Shown: one piece after another, positions 42,489 to 54,900 of the stretch | Numbering within the stretch: the stretch's first letter is position 1 | Layout of the letters: each line of letters begins with the position of its first letter | Source of the DNA: Zarea fungicola | Taxonomy: Eukaryota; Ascomycota; Sordariomycetes; Hypocreales; Cordycipitaceae | NCBI GenBank assembly: GCA_900169235.1 | Contig: FWCC01000327.1 | Span: 62,001-126,000 of the forward strand | Direction of reading: 5' to 3' | DNA: 64,000 bases | The notes under the pieces: model-generated | What the model was told of the DNA's origin: nothing | Seen by the model: the letters and a program-made list of their open reading frames with translations, nothing else | Database searches by the model: none | Translations under genes and position numbers: made by a program

Positions 42489-43089
42489 ATGTTTTCTCCT
42501 GCCAGCATAATACTCACCCTAGGTGGCCTTGGCTATGTACTAGGTGGGATCGTTTCTCCTACGTCTGATGCTCCCATTCTACAGCAATATGATATAACGG
42601 GGTCAGACGGCAGTACATCCGCCATCACCATGTAAGTTTATTTGATTATGTAGTTCTTTCTTCTAACAGTATCGATTCTGACCATTACAAATCAGCTACG
42701 GCTGGGACAACGATACCTCTATCGAAACACCTGACGATGCCAGCGACTTGGCCGCACGTGGGTGTGGAACCGAGACTGTTCAGTGTTCCGGAAGCCACCT
42801 CGCGTCAAACACGGCATGTACAGCCCTGATCCGCGGCATTGGCACTGGAATCTCCCTCCCCCCATCGCCCCGATCAATCTGTCTCTCCAACTCTGGCGGT
42901 CAATGCTGCATTTCTTGGTCCAACAAGGTCAGCGGCGCCATTGAAGCCTACCTGCGAAATGCGGCGGACAGGGTGGTGAGACAATGCATCAGGCCGGATT
43001 TGTCGGTTTCGGGCCTGACGCGCAACACGCAGCTCGGCAACACTTGTGTTTCACAGTGCTTGTCAAACCGACCCGACGGCTGTTCTTAA
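42489..43089 (+). CDS. Cys-rich secreted protein, paralogue B
   Basis: Two exons (42489-42631, 42696-43089; 64-nt intron GTAAGT..AATCAG) give 178 residues. The signal peptide spans about residues 1-20 (SIILTLGGLGYVLGG). The splice joins AIT to IYGWDNDT, at the same codon and phase as the join in paralogue A. The mature domain repeats the family motifs CGTETVQC, SPRSIC, QCCISW, SGLTRNT and QCLSNRPDGC, with ten cysteines that could pair fully. The two genes are head to head, consistent with an inverted local duplication. Secretion is well supported; role unknown. Confidence 0.87.
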
Positions 43090-44104
43090 ACCCATCATGA
43101 CTGGTAAATGAAAGAACGGGGTTAGTGTGTTTGGAAACCAAAATGTATGCAAAACAGAGGGCGTAGGTCATGGCTAGACTATTTTTCTGTAGCACCAACT
43201 GAAGCCCCAGGCTTGCAATCAAATAAGATTGTTTTCAGACATGTTCAAAACAAAGGTCGTGATTTTCGCAAGTAAAATGAAACCAAATTCAACGAGGTCA
43301 GAAGAGCTCACAATCGTCCAACCGATCCGTCCAAGATCCTCAGACAGGGGACTTTCAGTGCGTCTAGCAAAGGGAATAGTTCAGTGCTACGGGGTGTTGT
43401 CCTGGTTCTTCTCCCATCCAGAGTAAGTACTGGTATATCACAGGTAGTTACGCGGCACGGTACTGAGAGAGGCGTCTCTCAGTAGGTATGCTAATTGTAA
43501 CTTAATTGTGATTGAAAAACTAGCTATGGATAGAGGAGGAATTCCACTTCTATATACACGAATTCAGTAACAGGAAATGCAAACAACTATAGTGCAAGTA
43601 CCGTCCTCTGGCGACTCGGCGCATGTAGGTCCTCAACTCTAGGGTACGTTTTGTCTGCATACTTCTTTTTACGCTTGTTTGAGCGCCAAAGAATATCCCC
43701 ACACAACATCTTGGCCAACAAATCGATGATGCCTTTTTTTAATCAAAAAGAGGGTCCATTAACTTGAGATTTATACTGATGCAGCCGCTGCTCGTCTATT
43801 CAAGATGTGTGTGGTGCAAATTTGGTTGCCAAGACCGTCTTCTCCACTTCCTCTTGGACGACATCATCAGCCAAGACAGCCTTGTTGACTTGTTTAAATG
43901 GGTAGTCTTTCTTGAAAATTGTTCCCGCGCCAGTTTGGCAAGAAATTGGACGCATGGGTTTCAATAACATTCGCGTCTCCGTTTCGACATATCCCACCGT
44001 TTGCGAGGCTACCAGGTCACACATGAAAGACATACGAAAACAAGACCAGAAACATATAGACACAAAAATACCTTACTCCAGAATACCTCGCGGCATTTTA
44101 CAAT
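43090..44104. other. Intergenic with LTR-like fragment, no gene recognised
   Basis: Contains the repeat at 43497-43575. The last 400 bp are the transporter's promoter and leader. Confidence 0.45.
43497..43575. repeat. LTR-like dispersed repeat, copy 4
   Basis: Matches 18447-18530 (AGTAGGTATGCT, TGTAACTT, AAAACTAGCT, GAGGAATTCC, TTCTATATACA) in the same orientation. Confidence 0.45.
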
Positions 44105-46129
44105 ATGGGAGGATTCACAAAGATGATGGACATGGTTGTCCCCAAAGCGCGCAAGTCTGCGGATGGGCGAGACCAGTGGCCGTCTCGGGCCGCGTTTCTG
44201 CTGGCGTCGATGGGAGGCTGCGCGGGCATGGGAAACCTGCTGCGCTACCCGAGCCAGACATTCAATAACAACGGTTTACAGTGGTTCATCCCATATCTCA
44301 TGTGCGTCTTTCTCATCGCCATCCCCGTGCTGGTGCTTGAAATCGCTATCGGCCAGGCCTACCGCGGCGGCTGCGTCGTGGCCTACAACAACATCCACCA
44401 CCGGCTCAAGGGCACGGGCCTGTCTCTCCTCTTCGTGGGCACCGTGGTCAGTCCATATTTCGTGGTCAACTTGGCGTGGATCATGATTTACTTTCGGCAC
44501 TCCTTCCAGAGTCCGCTCCCCTGGACAGGACGCAGCGAGGAGTTTTACATGCAAGACGTGGTGGCCAATGTCGATCCCATACCGGGCTCGTTTTCCGGCG
44601 ATGGTTCGACCGTGACAAAATACGTCGCGTATCCCGGCGTGGCGCTCATCGGTGAGACGGTCGGGTGGGCCGTCTTTACCTGGTTTCTCGTGTGGCTGTC
44701 CATCTTTCGCGGCGTGGGCTTGACAGGGCGCGTCGTGTACTTTACCATGGGCCTCCCAATTGTCATTACCATTATACTGATTGGGCGATCGCTCTCGTTG
44801 GAGAATGCGGCCCGGGGTGTGCGGCTGTTTTGGGCCAGCTGGAACGGCGACCAGCTCGGCAAGGGCACCATCTGGCAGACGGCGTGCGGGCAAGTCTTCT
44901 TTTCGACGGGCGTTGGGTTTGGCTACTTTACGTCGTACGCATCGTACAACCAAAAGTATTCCAACGCGGTCATGGACGCGATTTTGATTGTGAGCAGCAA
45001 TGTCCTGTTTGAGAATGTCGCCGCGTTTATCGTGTACGGCGTGATTGGGTTTCTTGGCATCACACCTGGGGGTGGTGAGCGGTTGGGTAGCTTTGCAGTC
45101 GGCTTCATCACTCTGCCCACTGCGGTGACGCAGATGCCGGCAGCCAACTTTTGGGCCGTCATGCTGTTTTTTACGCTCATGGTCCTGGGGTACAGCTCGG
45201 CGTTTGCCATGGTGGACGCCATTGTTACTCTGATTATGGATGCCCACCCGCGGTTTAGTAGGCCATTGGTGGTGACCGGGGTGGTGGTGGGTTTCTTTTG
45301 CCTGACGTTGCCGTACTGCACAGAGTTTGGTTTCTACCTGCTAGACGGCATTGATCGCTGGATCAACGACGTGGGACTGGTGTTTGTTGTCTGGGCGGAA
45401 TGTGTCACGTCGACAACCTTGTACCGCTGGCGCGACGTTGCTGGGCAGGTTGGGCCGCCAGCGGTGTTCACTTTTAATGGAGGATACTTTGGGGGCATGG
45501 TCATTGGTGTTGCGATTGCTCAGAGCGTTTCGCCAATGGCCGGAGCGTGTGTTGGATTTGGCCTCTTCATCGCTGGTCTTGTGACATCCGCGTTGCTGAG
45601 CAAGACGCCTGATGCTGCGGCGCCCAAGTGGTGGAATAGGAACATTATCGGTGCCCGCGTCTGGTTTCTGGCGCTTTACTCGGTAGGCGGTTCGGTTTAA
45701 ATCACGGCAGCAAACACTGACGTGCATGTCTAGGGTAACCAGCTCAGACGTGACTTGAATGAAATTGTCGGGCAGGGTAGAAACTGGAAGATACCGGCGT
45801 TCTGGGCGCCACTAGTGCGGTATATTGCAGCACCGACGCTCTCCATTGTCTACAGTTTCTCATACCCTTCATTCTATGAGCTGAGAAACGACCCGCTGCA
45901 TATTCTGGGGTTTGGGGTAGGCCACATGGCGCTGGTTCTCATTGGGGGTGGGTTGATTGTACCGCGATGGTTTGATATTTTGATTCCGCCAGGCCGCCGA
46001 AACGAGGGCCAGCATGATGAGGGCGCGAATGTAACTCTTGTACCTACTGACGCCGTAGGGTCAGCCAGCAGTGTAGAGGCGGGAGGGGGCAGTGACAAGG
46101 AAGCGCGGAGGCGAGAGTTGAATCGGTAA
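44105..46129 (+). CDS. SLC6/SNF-type sodium-coupled amino-acid transporter
   Basis: Two exons (44105-45682, 45734-46129; 51-nt intron GTAGGC..TCTAG, phase 0) give 657 residues. The first helix carries the SNF signature, fungal version: SRAAFLLASMGGCAGMGNLLRYPSQ at about residues 27-50, around the Na+ and substrate site. About 12 hydrophobic helices follow, with the conserved IPVLVLEIAIGQ in helix 2 and FFSTGVGFGYFTSYASYN in helix 6. The last helix, on exon 2, is followed by a polar C-terminal tail. Family members couple Na+ entry to uptake of neutral or other amino acids at the plasma membrane; the fungal substrate is not inferable. The codon-third-position GC is high, like a core gene. Confidence 0.92.
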
Positions 46130-46872
46130 GAGGTAAATGGCGGCAAAAAGAAGAAGATACACTGGCAACCTGAGCCACTGAGTTGGGCGTTATGAATGGG
46201 CGTCACGAGAGAGACCTGCTGATTATTGAATGCAGTGGGTGGATGGACCGAGTTGGCCTGTCTATGCATGCTGGCTATGCATGCACGCTCCTAATCCTTG
46301 CTCCAATCCTTGCTGCAATCCTTACTCCCAAGCCTTGGACGAGATAGAGAGACGTGATTTAATGCCTCTACCGTACGATGTGTTCTGTAATTCTTTCATT
46401 GATGCCTGTTGATGGCATTGCCCAAGCCAGTTTGTCGGCGAGTGGCGTGATCTGTTTGGTGACAAATCCTCACATAAAAGAATCCCCACAAAACAGCCAA
46501 TTTGTGACTAATGCTGAGGCTGTGATTGGCTCGGCGGAAACAGGACTTGCAGGTCACGCCAGCCCTCGATAACCGCTGAGCCGAGCTGCTGTACACCACT
46601 GCACACCCACTGTAGAGGTACCTGGCCTCCACCAACAGCGCTGAACTGGCACCACACAGCGCTGTAGCTCTGCCGCACCAACGTCCCGACCACTGCCGAC
46701 GCACCCCAACCAAAGCTTCCGTCTCCATCATCAATCCTGACTTCCCAATTCGACATCTCCGACATGCGCAAGACCTCTACATGATAAACCATCGTCCTTC
46801 CTGCAGCTACCGACATTGATTTGCACCTCCAGCTTCATTTTTTCTGCTGCTCCTCCACATGGTCCAGCTACA
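46130..46872. promoter_or_regulatory. Intergenic, 5' region of ISA1
   Basis: Contains the 12-bp tandem repeat at 46293-46328 and a pyrimidine-rich stretch before the ISA1 start. The frames here are overlapping shadows. Confidence 0.45.
46293..46328. repeat. 12-bp tandem repeat, three units
   Basis: AATCCTTGCTCC, AATCCTTGCTGC and AATCCTTACTCC follow one another. Confidence 0.8.
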
Positions 46873-47687
46873 ATGAACGCCCACCTAGTCATTGGCCGTG
46901 TCGCCGCCGCCCGCCACCAGTGCACCCGTCTGGCTGCTCGACAATTTTCCACATCCAGAGCCGTCCGCGCCGCCTACCAGCCCTACTCCCTACCCTCACG
47001 CACTACATCCGACACACACGGCAGCGATCTGACAGAGACGTCGCTGGCATACCCCGAGCCTCTGCCCAAGGTTCACGAGACGCGGCCGCCCCTGTCCTCG
47101 CCCTCCTCGCCGGCACCCGCCGCCGCCGCCGCCAAGGCCCAACAACCAGCAACACAGGCTGCCGCCGCCACCACGCCGGCATCATCAACAACGACACAGC
47201 AACCGGCTGCCGTCAAGGCTGCCGCTTCCGACAAGGAGACGCAAAAGACAGCCGCCGCCGCCACGACCGCCAAGTCTGCAAGACCCCGATCCAAGCTGCG
47301 CGCGCGCAAGGCCGCCATGAAGCTGACGCCCGCCGCCGTCGAGCAGCTCCGCAACATGCTGGACCAGCCCGAGCCCAAGCTCATCAAGGTCGGTGTGCGC
47401 AACCGCGGCTGCAGCGGCCTGGCCTACCACCTCGAGTACGTCGACAAGCCCGGCGCCTTTGACGAGACGGTCGAGCAGGACGGTGTCCGCGTCCTCATTG
47501 ACTCCAAGGCCCTCTTTAGCATCATTGGCAGCGAGATGGACTGGGCCGAGGATAAGCTGAGCCAGCGCTTTGTTTTCCGGAATCCAAACATTAGTACGTC
47601 CATGGATTTTTTAGACAAGAATATACTGCGGTACTAATCAACCAAATAGAGGAGGAATGCGGCTGCGGCGAGTCTTTTATGGTATAG
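46873..47687 (+). CDS. ISA1: Mitochondrial iron-sulfur assembly protein ISA1 (HesB/IscA family)
   Basis: Two exons (46873-47593, 47650-47687; 56-nt intron GTACGT, TACTAAT branch) give 252 residues. The 38-nt last exon supplies KEECGCGESFMV, the hallmark C-terminus, without which the frame would run into a wrong tail. The A-type scaffold domain spans about residues 148-252 with the three metal ligands C180 (RGCSGLAYHLEY), C244 and C246. The first 35 residues are basic and Ser/Arg/Ala-rich, a mitochondrial presequence. Residues 75-135 are an unusually long Ala/Pro/Thr/Ser linker. It acts in the matrix in [4Fe-4S] cluster maturation, e.g. for aconitase-type and radical-SAM enzymes. Confidence 0.95.
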
Positions 47688-48077
47688 AACGACACCATAC
47701 ACTTCACTGTACATGTACACCACGATCCTACAGAATGCGAGATGCGAGAATGCTATTGAAAGCTTACATATCATACATGGTATTGCTGATGGAACAGAGC
47801 TCATACCAGAGCTCACACTGAACTGTTCCGACCGGGACGACACCGCGGAGGACAACATTTGAAATGGCGTAATGCGGCGTTTGGGCTAGAATCATTTGCA
47901 CTCATAAACTACTACTTTTATTCACCTTAAAATTAAACAAAGCAAAATATTAACACATTCATACCTATCAAAGGTGCGAAGCAAAAAGAAAAGACATACA
48001 GATCCTGCTGTGACGTCACCCCCCTCCCCCATGACGAATCGTACGCCGAACGTCTTCCATCTCGGCCTCCGACTGCA
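47688..48077. other. Convergent 3' region between ISA1 and the regulator
   Basis: No gene recognised. Contains AT-rich runs suitable for both polyadenylation regions. Confidence 0.5.
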
Positions 48078-50201
48078 TTAGACAAAGAACAACCCAGGCA
48101 ATACATCCAAAGGAAGCTCCCCCAGCCACGCAGACCTCTCTGCCTTTCCCGCACCCTCCTCCCACGTATGCTGCATCGCCCAAATCGCGTCCTTGTACGC
48201 CATGCTGCCCATGTGGTGGCCCAGCCGCAGCAGCGACCGGCACACAAAGTCCCTCGTCGCCGCCGGCGCCCGCACGGGGTCGATGCTCATGCCCAGCATG
48301 AAGAGCGGCCACACGGTAAACTTGCCGAACCAGTCCGGCGCCGCCCCCTCGGTGGCCCAGATGCGCCGCAGCGAGGCGTGGAGCACCTCGATGGCCGTCG
48401 CCTCTGCCTGTCGTAGGTCTATTATACCACCACCGCCGCCGCTGCTGTCAGGACTGGAACCTTCCGACGCCGGTTGACGATGTGGCAGCAGTGTCTCGTG
48501 GTGTTGCTCCATTTCGTCGCCGCCGATGAGCGCAAAGAGGCCATTGTCGAGAAACAGCGTGCGGATCGCGTAGAGCATGGTGCACATCTGAAACGCCTGG
48601 ATGAGGTCCAGCAGCGCGGACCGCACGCTGTCCCGCCGCATGTCCTCCGCGCGCGCCCTAAACACCGTCGCGAGCTGCCCCATGCGGCTCTCGAGCCACT
48701 CGGCCGGGGAGAAGTTGACAATGCTCTCCAGGAGGGAGCGCCGCTTCGCCACCTTGGTCACAATGGTGCTGGGGTCCTGGTAGTCTTCGTACCGCGCGAG
48801 GTTGATGCGGATCAGGCACGTCATGAGGAAGTTGGTGCACGGGAAGCCGGCGAGCCAGCCCTCCTTGTACACGGGGACAATGTAGGTCAGGTAGTCGTCA
48901 AACATGGCGGCTTTGCAGCGGAGCAGGCATGACGGTGAGCCAAAGTCGCGCATTACCTCGACCCTGATTCCACATGTCAGTACAAACTGCACATCTTTGA
49001 TGCTATTTTTGGGATTCAACTTACTGCATGACTGTGCAAATGTCAAAGTTGACGGGATTCACCTCGTCGACGGCCAGGGTCTTGATGCCACCTCGAGCAG
49101 CAATGATGGCCTGCGCACCGTTGAGATGCTTGTCCCAGTCACCAAACAATGACTGTTGAACCTAGAGCGTCTTGTCAGCAGGCCAACTCTACAGTGGAAA
49201 ATGTACACACAAATAAAGATACATGTGTGTCTTACCTCGCATAAAATCATAGTGGTAATCGCCTCGAGAAGACCCCTGTTCCCACACAGCTCCGGATCCG
49301 CCACCATGGCCGCCAGCGCACCCGCCATCCGCTGCTGATGCCGAAACACGACGGGCACGAGCGGGTGCTTGACCGACAGGAGCCTGTTCCTCTGAAAGCC
49401 CACCCTGTACCCTGGCACGTACGCGGCGAGCGCGAGGTCCGACTGCGTCTTGCTGATGCGGTGCACGGCGGCGACGGAGACGAGGGGGTCCGCGACGAGG
49501 TCGGGCACGTAGCTCCAGAATTCGACGGGGAGCCGAAACGGGTTGTCGGGGGTGTCAAAGAGGACCAGGTCCGAGCTGACGTGGTCGTCATCTACACAGC
49601 ATGTTAGTCGACGGATGAAAAATTGCTTCCGACGAGGAAAGAAGAGACAGAGACAGAGAGAAAACCTACAGTACTGAAGCGAGTCGATTATCAACCGCTG
49701 CAGCTGATACCCCGCCGGATCCAAGGCTGGACTCACGACAACACTCCGACGCTGCAGCAGGTGCGTATGGAACCCCCGCGCCTTCATCTCCCGCATGTAC
49801 GCATTCAGATCTGCCGTCTCTGGCCGCTGCCTCAGCGCCAGCGCTTGTCCGTTGGGCATGGCGAGCTCCGATTCGGTGCGCTCCATCAACACCAGCTTTG
49901 GTCGGCCTTTCTTCCTCCCCTGCTGTTGTTGTGTGTCTGTCGGTGTCGCCGCCGATATGTCGTCCGCCGCCACTGCTGTCGTCGTCGTCTGCTCATTCTC
50001 TGTTCTCGACGACTGCCCAGGCTGAGCCGACTGCGGCTGCACCCAGAGCAGAGCCTGCGTGCCGTAACCGAGGCAATCTACCCCCCGCGCGACGCACTTA
50101 TTACACGTCGGACGGACGCCATCACACCGAAGCCGCTGACGGCGACACGTGTGACAGTGCTGCGCTTTGTCGACAGCGTCTCTTTGTTGTTTCTGGACCA
50201 T
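48078..50201 (-). CDS. Zn(II)2Cys6 transcription factor with fungal trans domain
   Basis: Four exons (50201-49670, 49591-49236, 49161-49025, 48963-48078; introns 78, 74 and 61 nt) give 636 residues with frame kept throughout. The binuclear zinc cluster is C16-x2-C19-x6-C26-x6-C33-x2-C36-x6-C43 (HCHTCRRQRLRCDGVRPTC), followed by a basic and Gln-rich linker with a KKGRPK patch. The rest is the fungal_trans_2-type helical domain: FDTPDNPFR, then DWDKHLNGAQAIIAARGG, then VMRDFGSPSCLL. It should bind CGG-containing sites in the nucleus. Its target genes are unknown, but CGG inverted repeats occur nearby (51123-51144). Confidence 0.92.
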
Positions 50202-51915
50202 GGCAAATCTCTACAAAGCTGCGGCAAGGGCCCTTGACACGATTCAGCCTTACCTGACATCTTTAAAGAAGAAAAAGAAGAGGAGAGAAGGCGCCCCTCC
50301 TGTCTTTGTTTTTGAACTGCATGTGTCGAGTAATCCTCAAGTCACAAAACTTGGCGCAGCAACAAACATGTAGTGGCTGAGGTGTACTGCGCCTTATTAA
50401 GGTTCCCCTTTGAAGCAGGTGGGAAGCATAGGGTTTAATAGGGCCCGGACGGATCTTAAAATTACGCTATAGCCGCTGGCGTCCGAAGTAGTAATAAGTT
50501 TATTATCTACCCTCCAATCGAATTGGACAAGTGCCTGGGGCCATTGTCGGCAGTGCTGGTAAGGCTGAGTCGAAATGGGCAATTTGAAAATGGGCCACAA
50601 GGGTACGCTTCCCAGGTCTACCACACAGCCTCAGCTGAGCACGGAGCATCTTTTCAAACAAGGAAATGTGACGAGAAAATGGGCAACGTCATTTTAAAAT
50701 GCCAATGCTGCTTGGCATAATTACGCGCCGCATCATCTGCGATTGGACATTGTCTCGTCATGCCCCCTTTCACAGCCCTTTTACGACTGAGAAGGGGGTG
50801 GCTTTCGGCTCCGAACTCCGCCATGTAAGCCACTGCACACGGGAGTAATTGCCTCATTCTTTGCCTGCGAACGAATGCTGTACGGAAGCGTTGGGCGGCT
50901 CAGCCCTAAAAATCGCGCGACAAACCACTAGCACCCGACGACGATGCTAGTGCTTACCAGGCCCCGGACGTTGTAGATAGGGGAACGGCAAATACATTCA
51001 AAACAGTCTTTGAGTGGAATTACAAATATCCAACTGACCGATGGCGTGTAACTTTAATTATTAATTGGTAGTCAGACCCGTTGACTTGGTTCCTCGCACA
51101 AGGAGCGGCAATAGAATTAACCGGCGGATGGACATTCATCCGCCAAAGACACCCTCCGAGTCATGAGTCATGTTACACAACCGGGCTGGTGTATAAGTGA
51201 GCCTGAACAGTATAAGCTGCCGATCAGAAGTCTTTTGGCAATCTTTTTTCATGCGCACATTCTCAAATGAGACAAAGGCGACGCTGAGTAATACCGCCAC
51301 ACCGCAAAGGTCAGGGCTGTCGCACGACACGGTGATTCTGGCAACTGCGTGTCAAACTACGCGAAACATCCTGTTATTATCGCTAAGACCTACAAACAGA
51401 AACAGTGCTACTTGGCGTGACCCAATCTACTACGGAGCAATGACTTCCTGAATGTAGTCTTGGGACTGGTCAGAAATTTAGTGCAGCAGCGCTATAGCGG
51501 CTGCAGTTAAGTGCCTGCCGGCCAGCGAGCTAGTAGGTTCGCAACTGCTGCTGTCCTCACTGTCAAAATATACAGCCAGAATAGATGACTATATTATCAT
51601 TGTTGATCTAACGAATTAGGAATAGGCCACTGGTAGTTACGGCCTTGTGGCGGCCTGCCACATGTGACATTATTCTTTTGAGATCTCCTGCTACTTTATA
51701 TATACATATGCAATAAAATTCATGTGAATTCATGTGTTGCCTGCACTGTGTATATAGGACATGAAAGAAGTAGCCAATTCTTTTATGAGAGTTTTTGCCT
51801 GTCAATAAGAACATGTTAAGAATCCAAACAAGCAACAAATAAAATAAAGTGCAGGTTGTGCAAAATTGGCAAGTCCTGCGCGGTCCATTTTTCTAGGTCT
51901 TCATATACTCTCAAT
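50202..51915. other. Intergenic between regulator and NLR pseudogene
   Basis: The frames here are below 90 codons and featureless. The one notable site is the CGG palindrome at 51123-51144. Confidence 0.45.
51123..51144. promoter_or_regulatory. Perfect CGG inverted repeat
   Basis: GGCGGATG and CATCCGCC are exact reverse complements separated by 6 nt (CGG-N12-CCG). This fits a Zn2Cys6 dimer site. It lies about 920 bp upstream of the regulator gene at 50201. Confidence 0.35.
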
Positions 51916-54900
51916 TCAATCTAATTTGATCGTCACCCACCATACCTGACCCGATTGGGAACCTATGTACAAAGTTGAGCCCTCAACTGCGTATTCTTGG
52001 GGACGAAAGTTTGGGGGAATCCAGAGAACTTTCATTCCGTGGTGTAAAATCCAGCCGTGACCGCGACTTATTCCATATTGCGGAAGAGACTGTAAACAAT
52101 CCATAGGCTGTGACGGCTTTGATATTGCCAAAGAAGTCCATTCAAGCGCCCCTGCATCTGTGACGAGCTGTGTAGTGCTGTGCGGATTGAAGGAAAGGCG
52201 GTAGATGAATTTGCCAACAAAAAAGCTCTTCACACAATTTCGAGTACTTATATCCCATATTTTAACACAATTTCGAGTACTTGTATCCCATATTTTAAAA
52301 CAAGGGTCCTCTGCATAGGATGCAATCTGTTTTCCATCGCTGGAAAACGCTACCGATGTGACAGTTCCCATGTGGCCCACGAAACTGGAGAGGCACTCGG
52401 CGGACTTGATATCCCAGAGTTTGATGGTTGAATCTCTGGATCCGGAAGCAACTTTTTGTCCGTCAAAGGAGAACGACAAGGAAGAAACACTTTCCTGATG
52501 ACCTTCTAAAGACACTAGACCATTACCGGAGCTGGCACACCAGATATTCGTCGTCTTTTGGTTCCCACATGCGACTAGTTCTTCATCTGGAGAGAATGCC
52601 AATGGTGTCGCAAAGGAAAGAACAGAGGAACGGGCAGAATCCAGCTTGAAAGTTGCCAAGCAACCACCAGACTTCACGTTCCAGAGTTTCACGACTCCTT
52701 TCATATCTGCTGACACTGCTTTCTGGCCAGTGAGAGAAAGTGCGACACATGTTATAGAAACCTCATGGCCAGCCAAAATTGTTGGCTCGTAGCTAGTATC
52801 TGGGTTAATATCGACGATATCCCACACTATAACATTTTTCCTAGATCCAGAAGCCACCTGTCTGTCGAGTGTAAAAGGCCGGCGACATCGTAGAAAGTCA
52901 CCTTCATAGGTATGCAGACAATCACCAGATGCTACATCCCAAAACTTTGCGGTGTCATAACTCACTGTCAAGAGAGTCTGCCCATTATTCAAAACGGAAA
53001 CTACATTCACTGAGTCTTTCTTTTTCCTGATGTTCGACGGACCAGCGACAGCTAAACGAACATCCCAGATTTGGAGCCTGCCAGATATGACTGTCGCCAG
53101 TTTTTGACCGTCATGGGAAAACATCAGTTCCTCGGCGTATATTCCGAAGCAGTGAGCTGATTGCAAGCAAATCCCGGAGGCAGTGTCCCATATTTTAACA
53201 TCTCCATCATGAGTGACCGAAGTCAGCCTGTCCCCGTCCTGTGAAAATGCAAGTGCTCCTGTCCCGAGAAAAGGATCCACACAGATAGCCAGACATTTCC
53301 CAGTGCTAGTAGACCATATCTTGACCTCATACACGGAACTAGAAGCGAGACGCAGGCCATCGTGCGAGAAAGATAGTGATGTCGCGGAAAAATGGTGCGG
53401 CGCGTTGATTGCTAAAGTGGTGCCAGTGTTTATTTTGTAAATGTGAATTCCCGACGAATCTTGCGAAGCGAGATGATGACCTTGATGCGAGAAAGCCATT
53501 GGCTCTGTTATTCCACCGTTCTGAAATGTTTGAATCTCATTGCCCGTGTTTGTATCCCATATTGTAAGGCATTCCTCAGACGCTGTGGCGAATCGCTGAT
53601 TGTCATGCGAGAGAAGAGCTAGTTTAGCTTGTCCAGTCCGACTTTGGACGCTTTTCAAACAAATTCGTTCTTTGGTATCCCATACCTATATATTTACGGT
53701 TGGATTATGATTTTCTGAGATGCAAAACAGCTGCTGGCTGTCGCGCGAGAGGCCAATTGACATGAGCCCTCCAGCGCCAGTATCAATCGTTTGCAGACAC
53801 ACCCCTGAATTTACATCCCAGATCTGAATAGCTCCATCATGATTGGCCGAAATTAGACGTTGACAATCATATGAAAATGCAATACATTGGACAACCCATG
53901 GCTCTGTTTGTATATTCAAGACAGACGTATCCCAATGCTCTGTGACCTGTGCTTTTATCGTTAACCATTCGGGCAGCTGTTCTTTATTTCTTGCAATCTC
54001 CCCGATTAAGCTTTCCGAAGGGCTAAACAGGAGTACGGACGCGTAGATTTGCAGTGGTGCGGCTTCGATCACACTCCTGAATTCTAGTAAAAACCGCCAG
54101 GCATCCTGCAGCAATTTCTGGTCATCTGTCCGACCGAGGCTGTCCTATGAACTGTAAGCACGTTTTCAGCAACCTTGGTCATGTCAGAGGCTAACCATGA
54201 ATTGAGCCATCTTTTGTACAGGCACCAGTACGTTAGATAGCCTATTTAGAAGGCTGAGCGCCTCTAACCAGTATAGAAACTTTTCGCGAAGAAATTTAGA
54301 TATTGAGTTAGCGGCTTCCTCCCTTTGTGCCAAGACAAACGACTCTTGAAATGCCGAACTTTCGAAGTGGTCGACCCAGAAAACTGTAGAGTAGCCTATT
54401 GAGTCTAGCGGCTCCAAATTGGGTTTTGTTTTACGTTCATTAAAGGGCCCGAAAAAGTTGAGGTCGCATATATCGCGTCGCAGTGTCAATGACAGTTGCT
54501 CAAGGGACCTCAAAAATATATCATAATTCCGTGCTGCCCAGCCGGATGGTGCGATAAAATCGGTTTTCTCCTGGACTAAGTAGTCCTTCGCCGATTTGTG
54601 TACGAAGCTAATCACCTGATCTCGGATCGCAAGAAACGAACCACACCTCACAACTAACTTTGTTATATCCTCGAAATCATAATTCTTGGGCAATTCAGTA
54701 GCGAGAGTTCGCAACTCGCCTAGTTTGACTGGACGAGCCACTATCGAGGCGATTGCCAAAATCTCCTTGCAGATTCTCTCATGCTCGGAATCTTGGATTA
54801 CCTTCCACATTTCCGAATAGAAGGCATCCAGTCCTTTCGGAAGAGCCTTGAGCTTCGATTCCAGGTCACCTTTCAGAACCTTTGGGTCTACCAGTACTTG

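Noticed and set aside
44276..45247. 323-codon minus-strand frame inside the transporter gene
   Set aside because: Pure antisense of conserved SNF coding sequence in GC-rich DNA; no domain.
46821..47462. 213-codon second plus frame over ISA1
   Set aside because: Shadow of the GC-rich ISA1 coding region; the other frame has the conserved Cys motifs.
48474..48932. 152-codon plus-strand frame
   Set aside because: Antisense of the last exon of the Zn2Cys6 gene.
53684..53696. Tiny intron explaining the stop in the NLR WD40 region
   Set aside because: The GT..AG span would be about 12 nt, far below any fungal intron. A 6-nt insertion explains it better.
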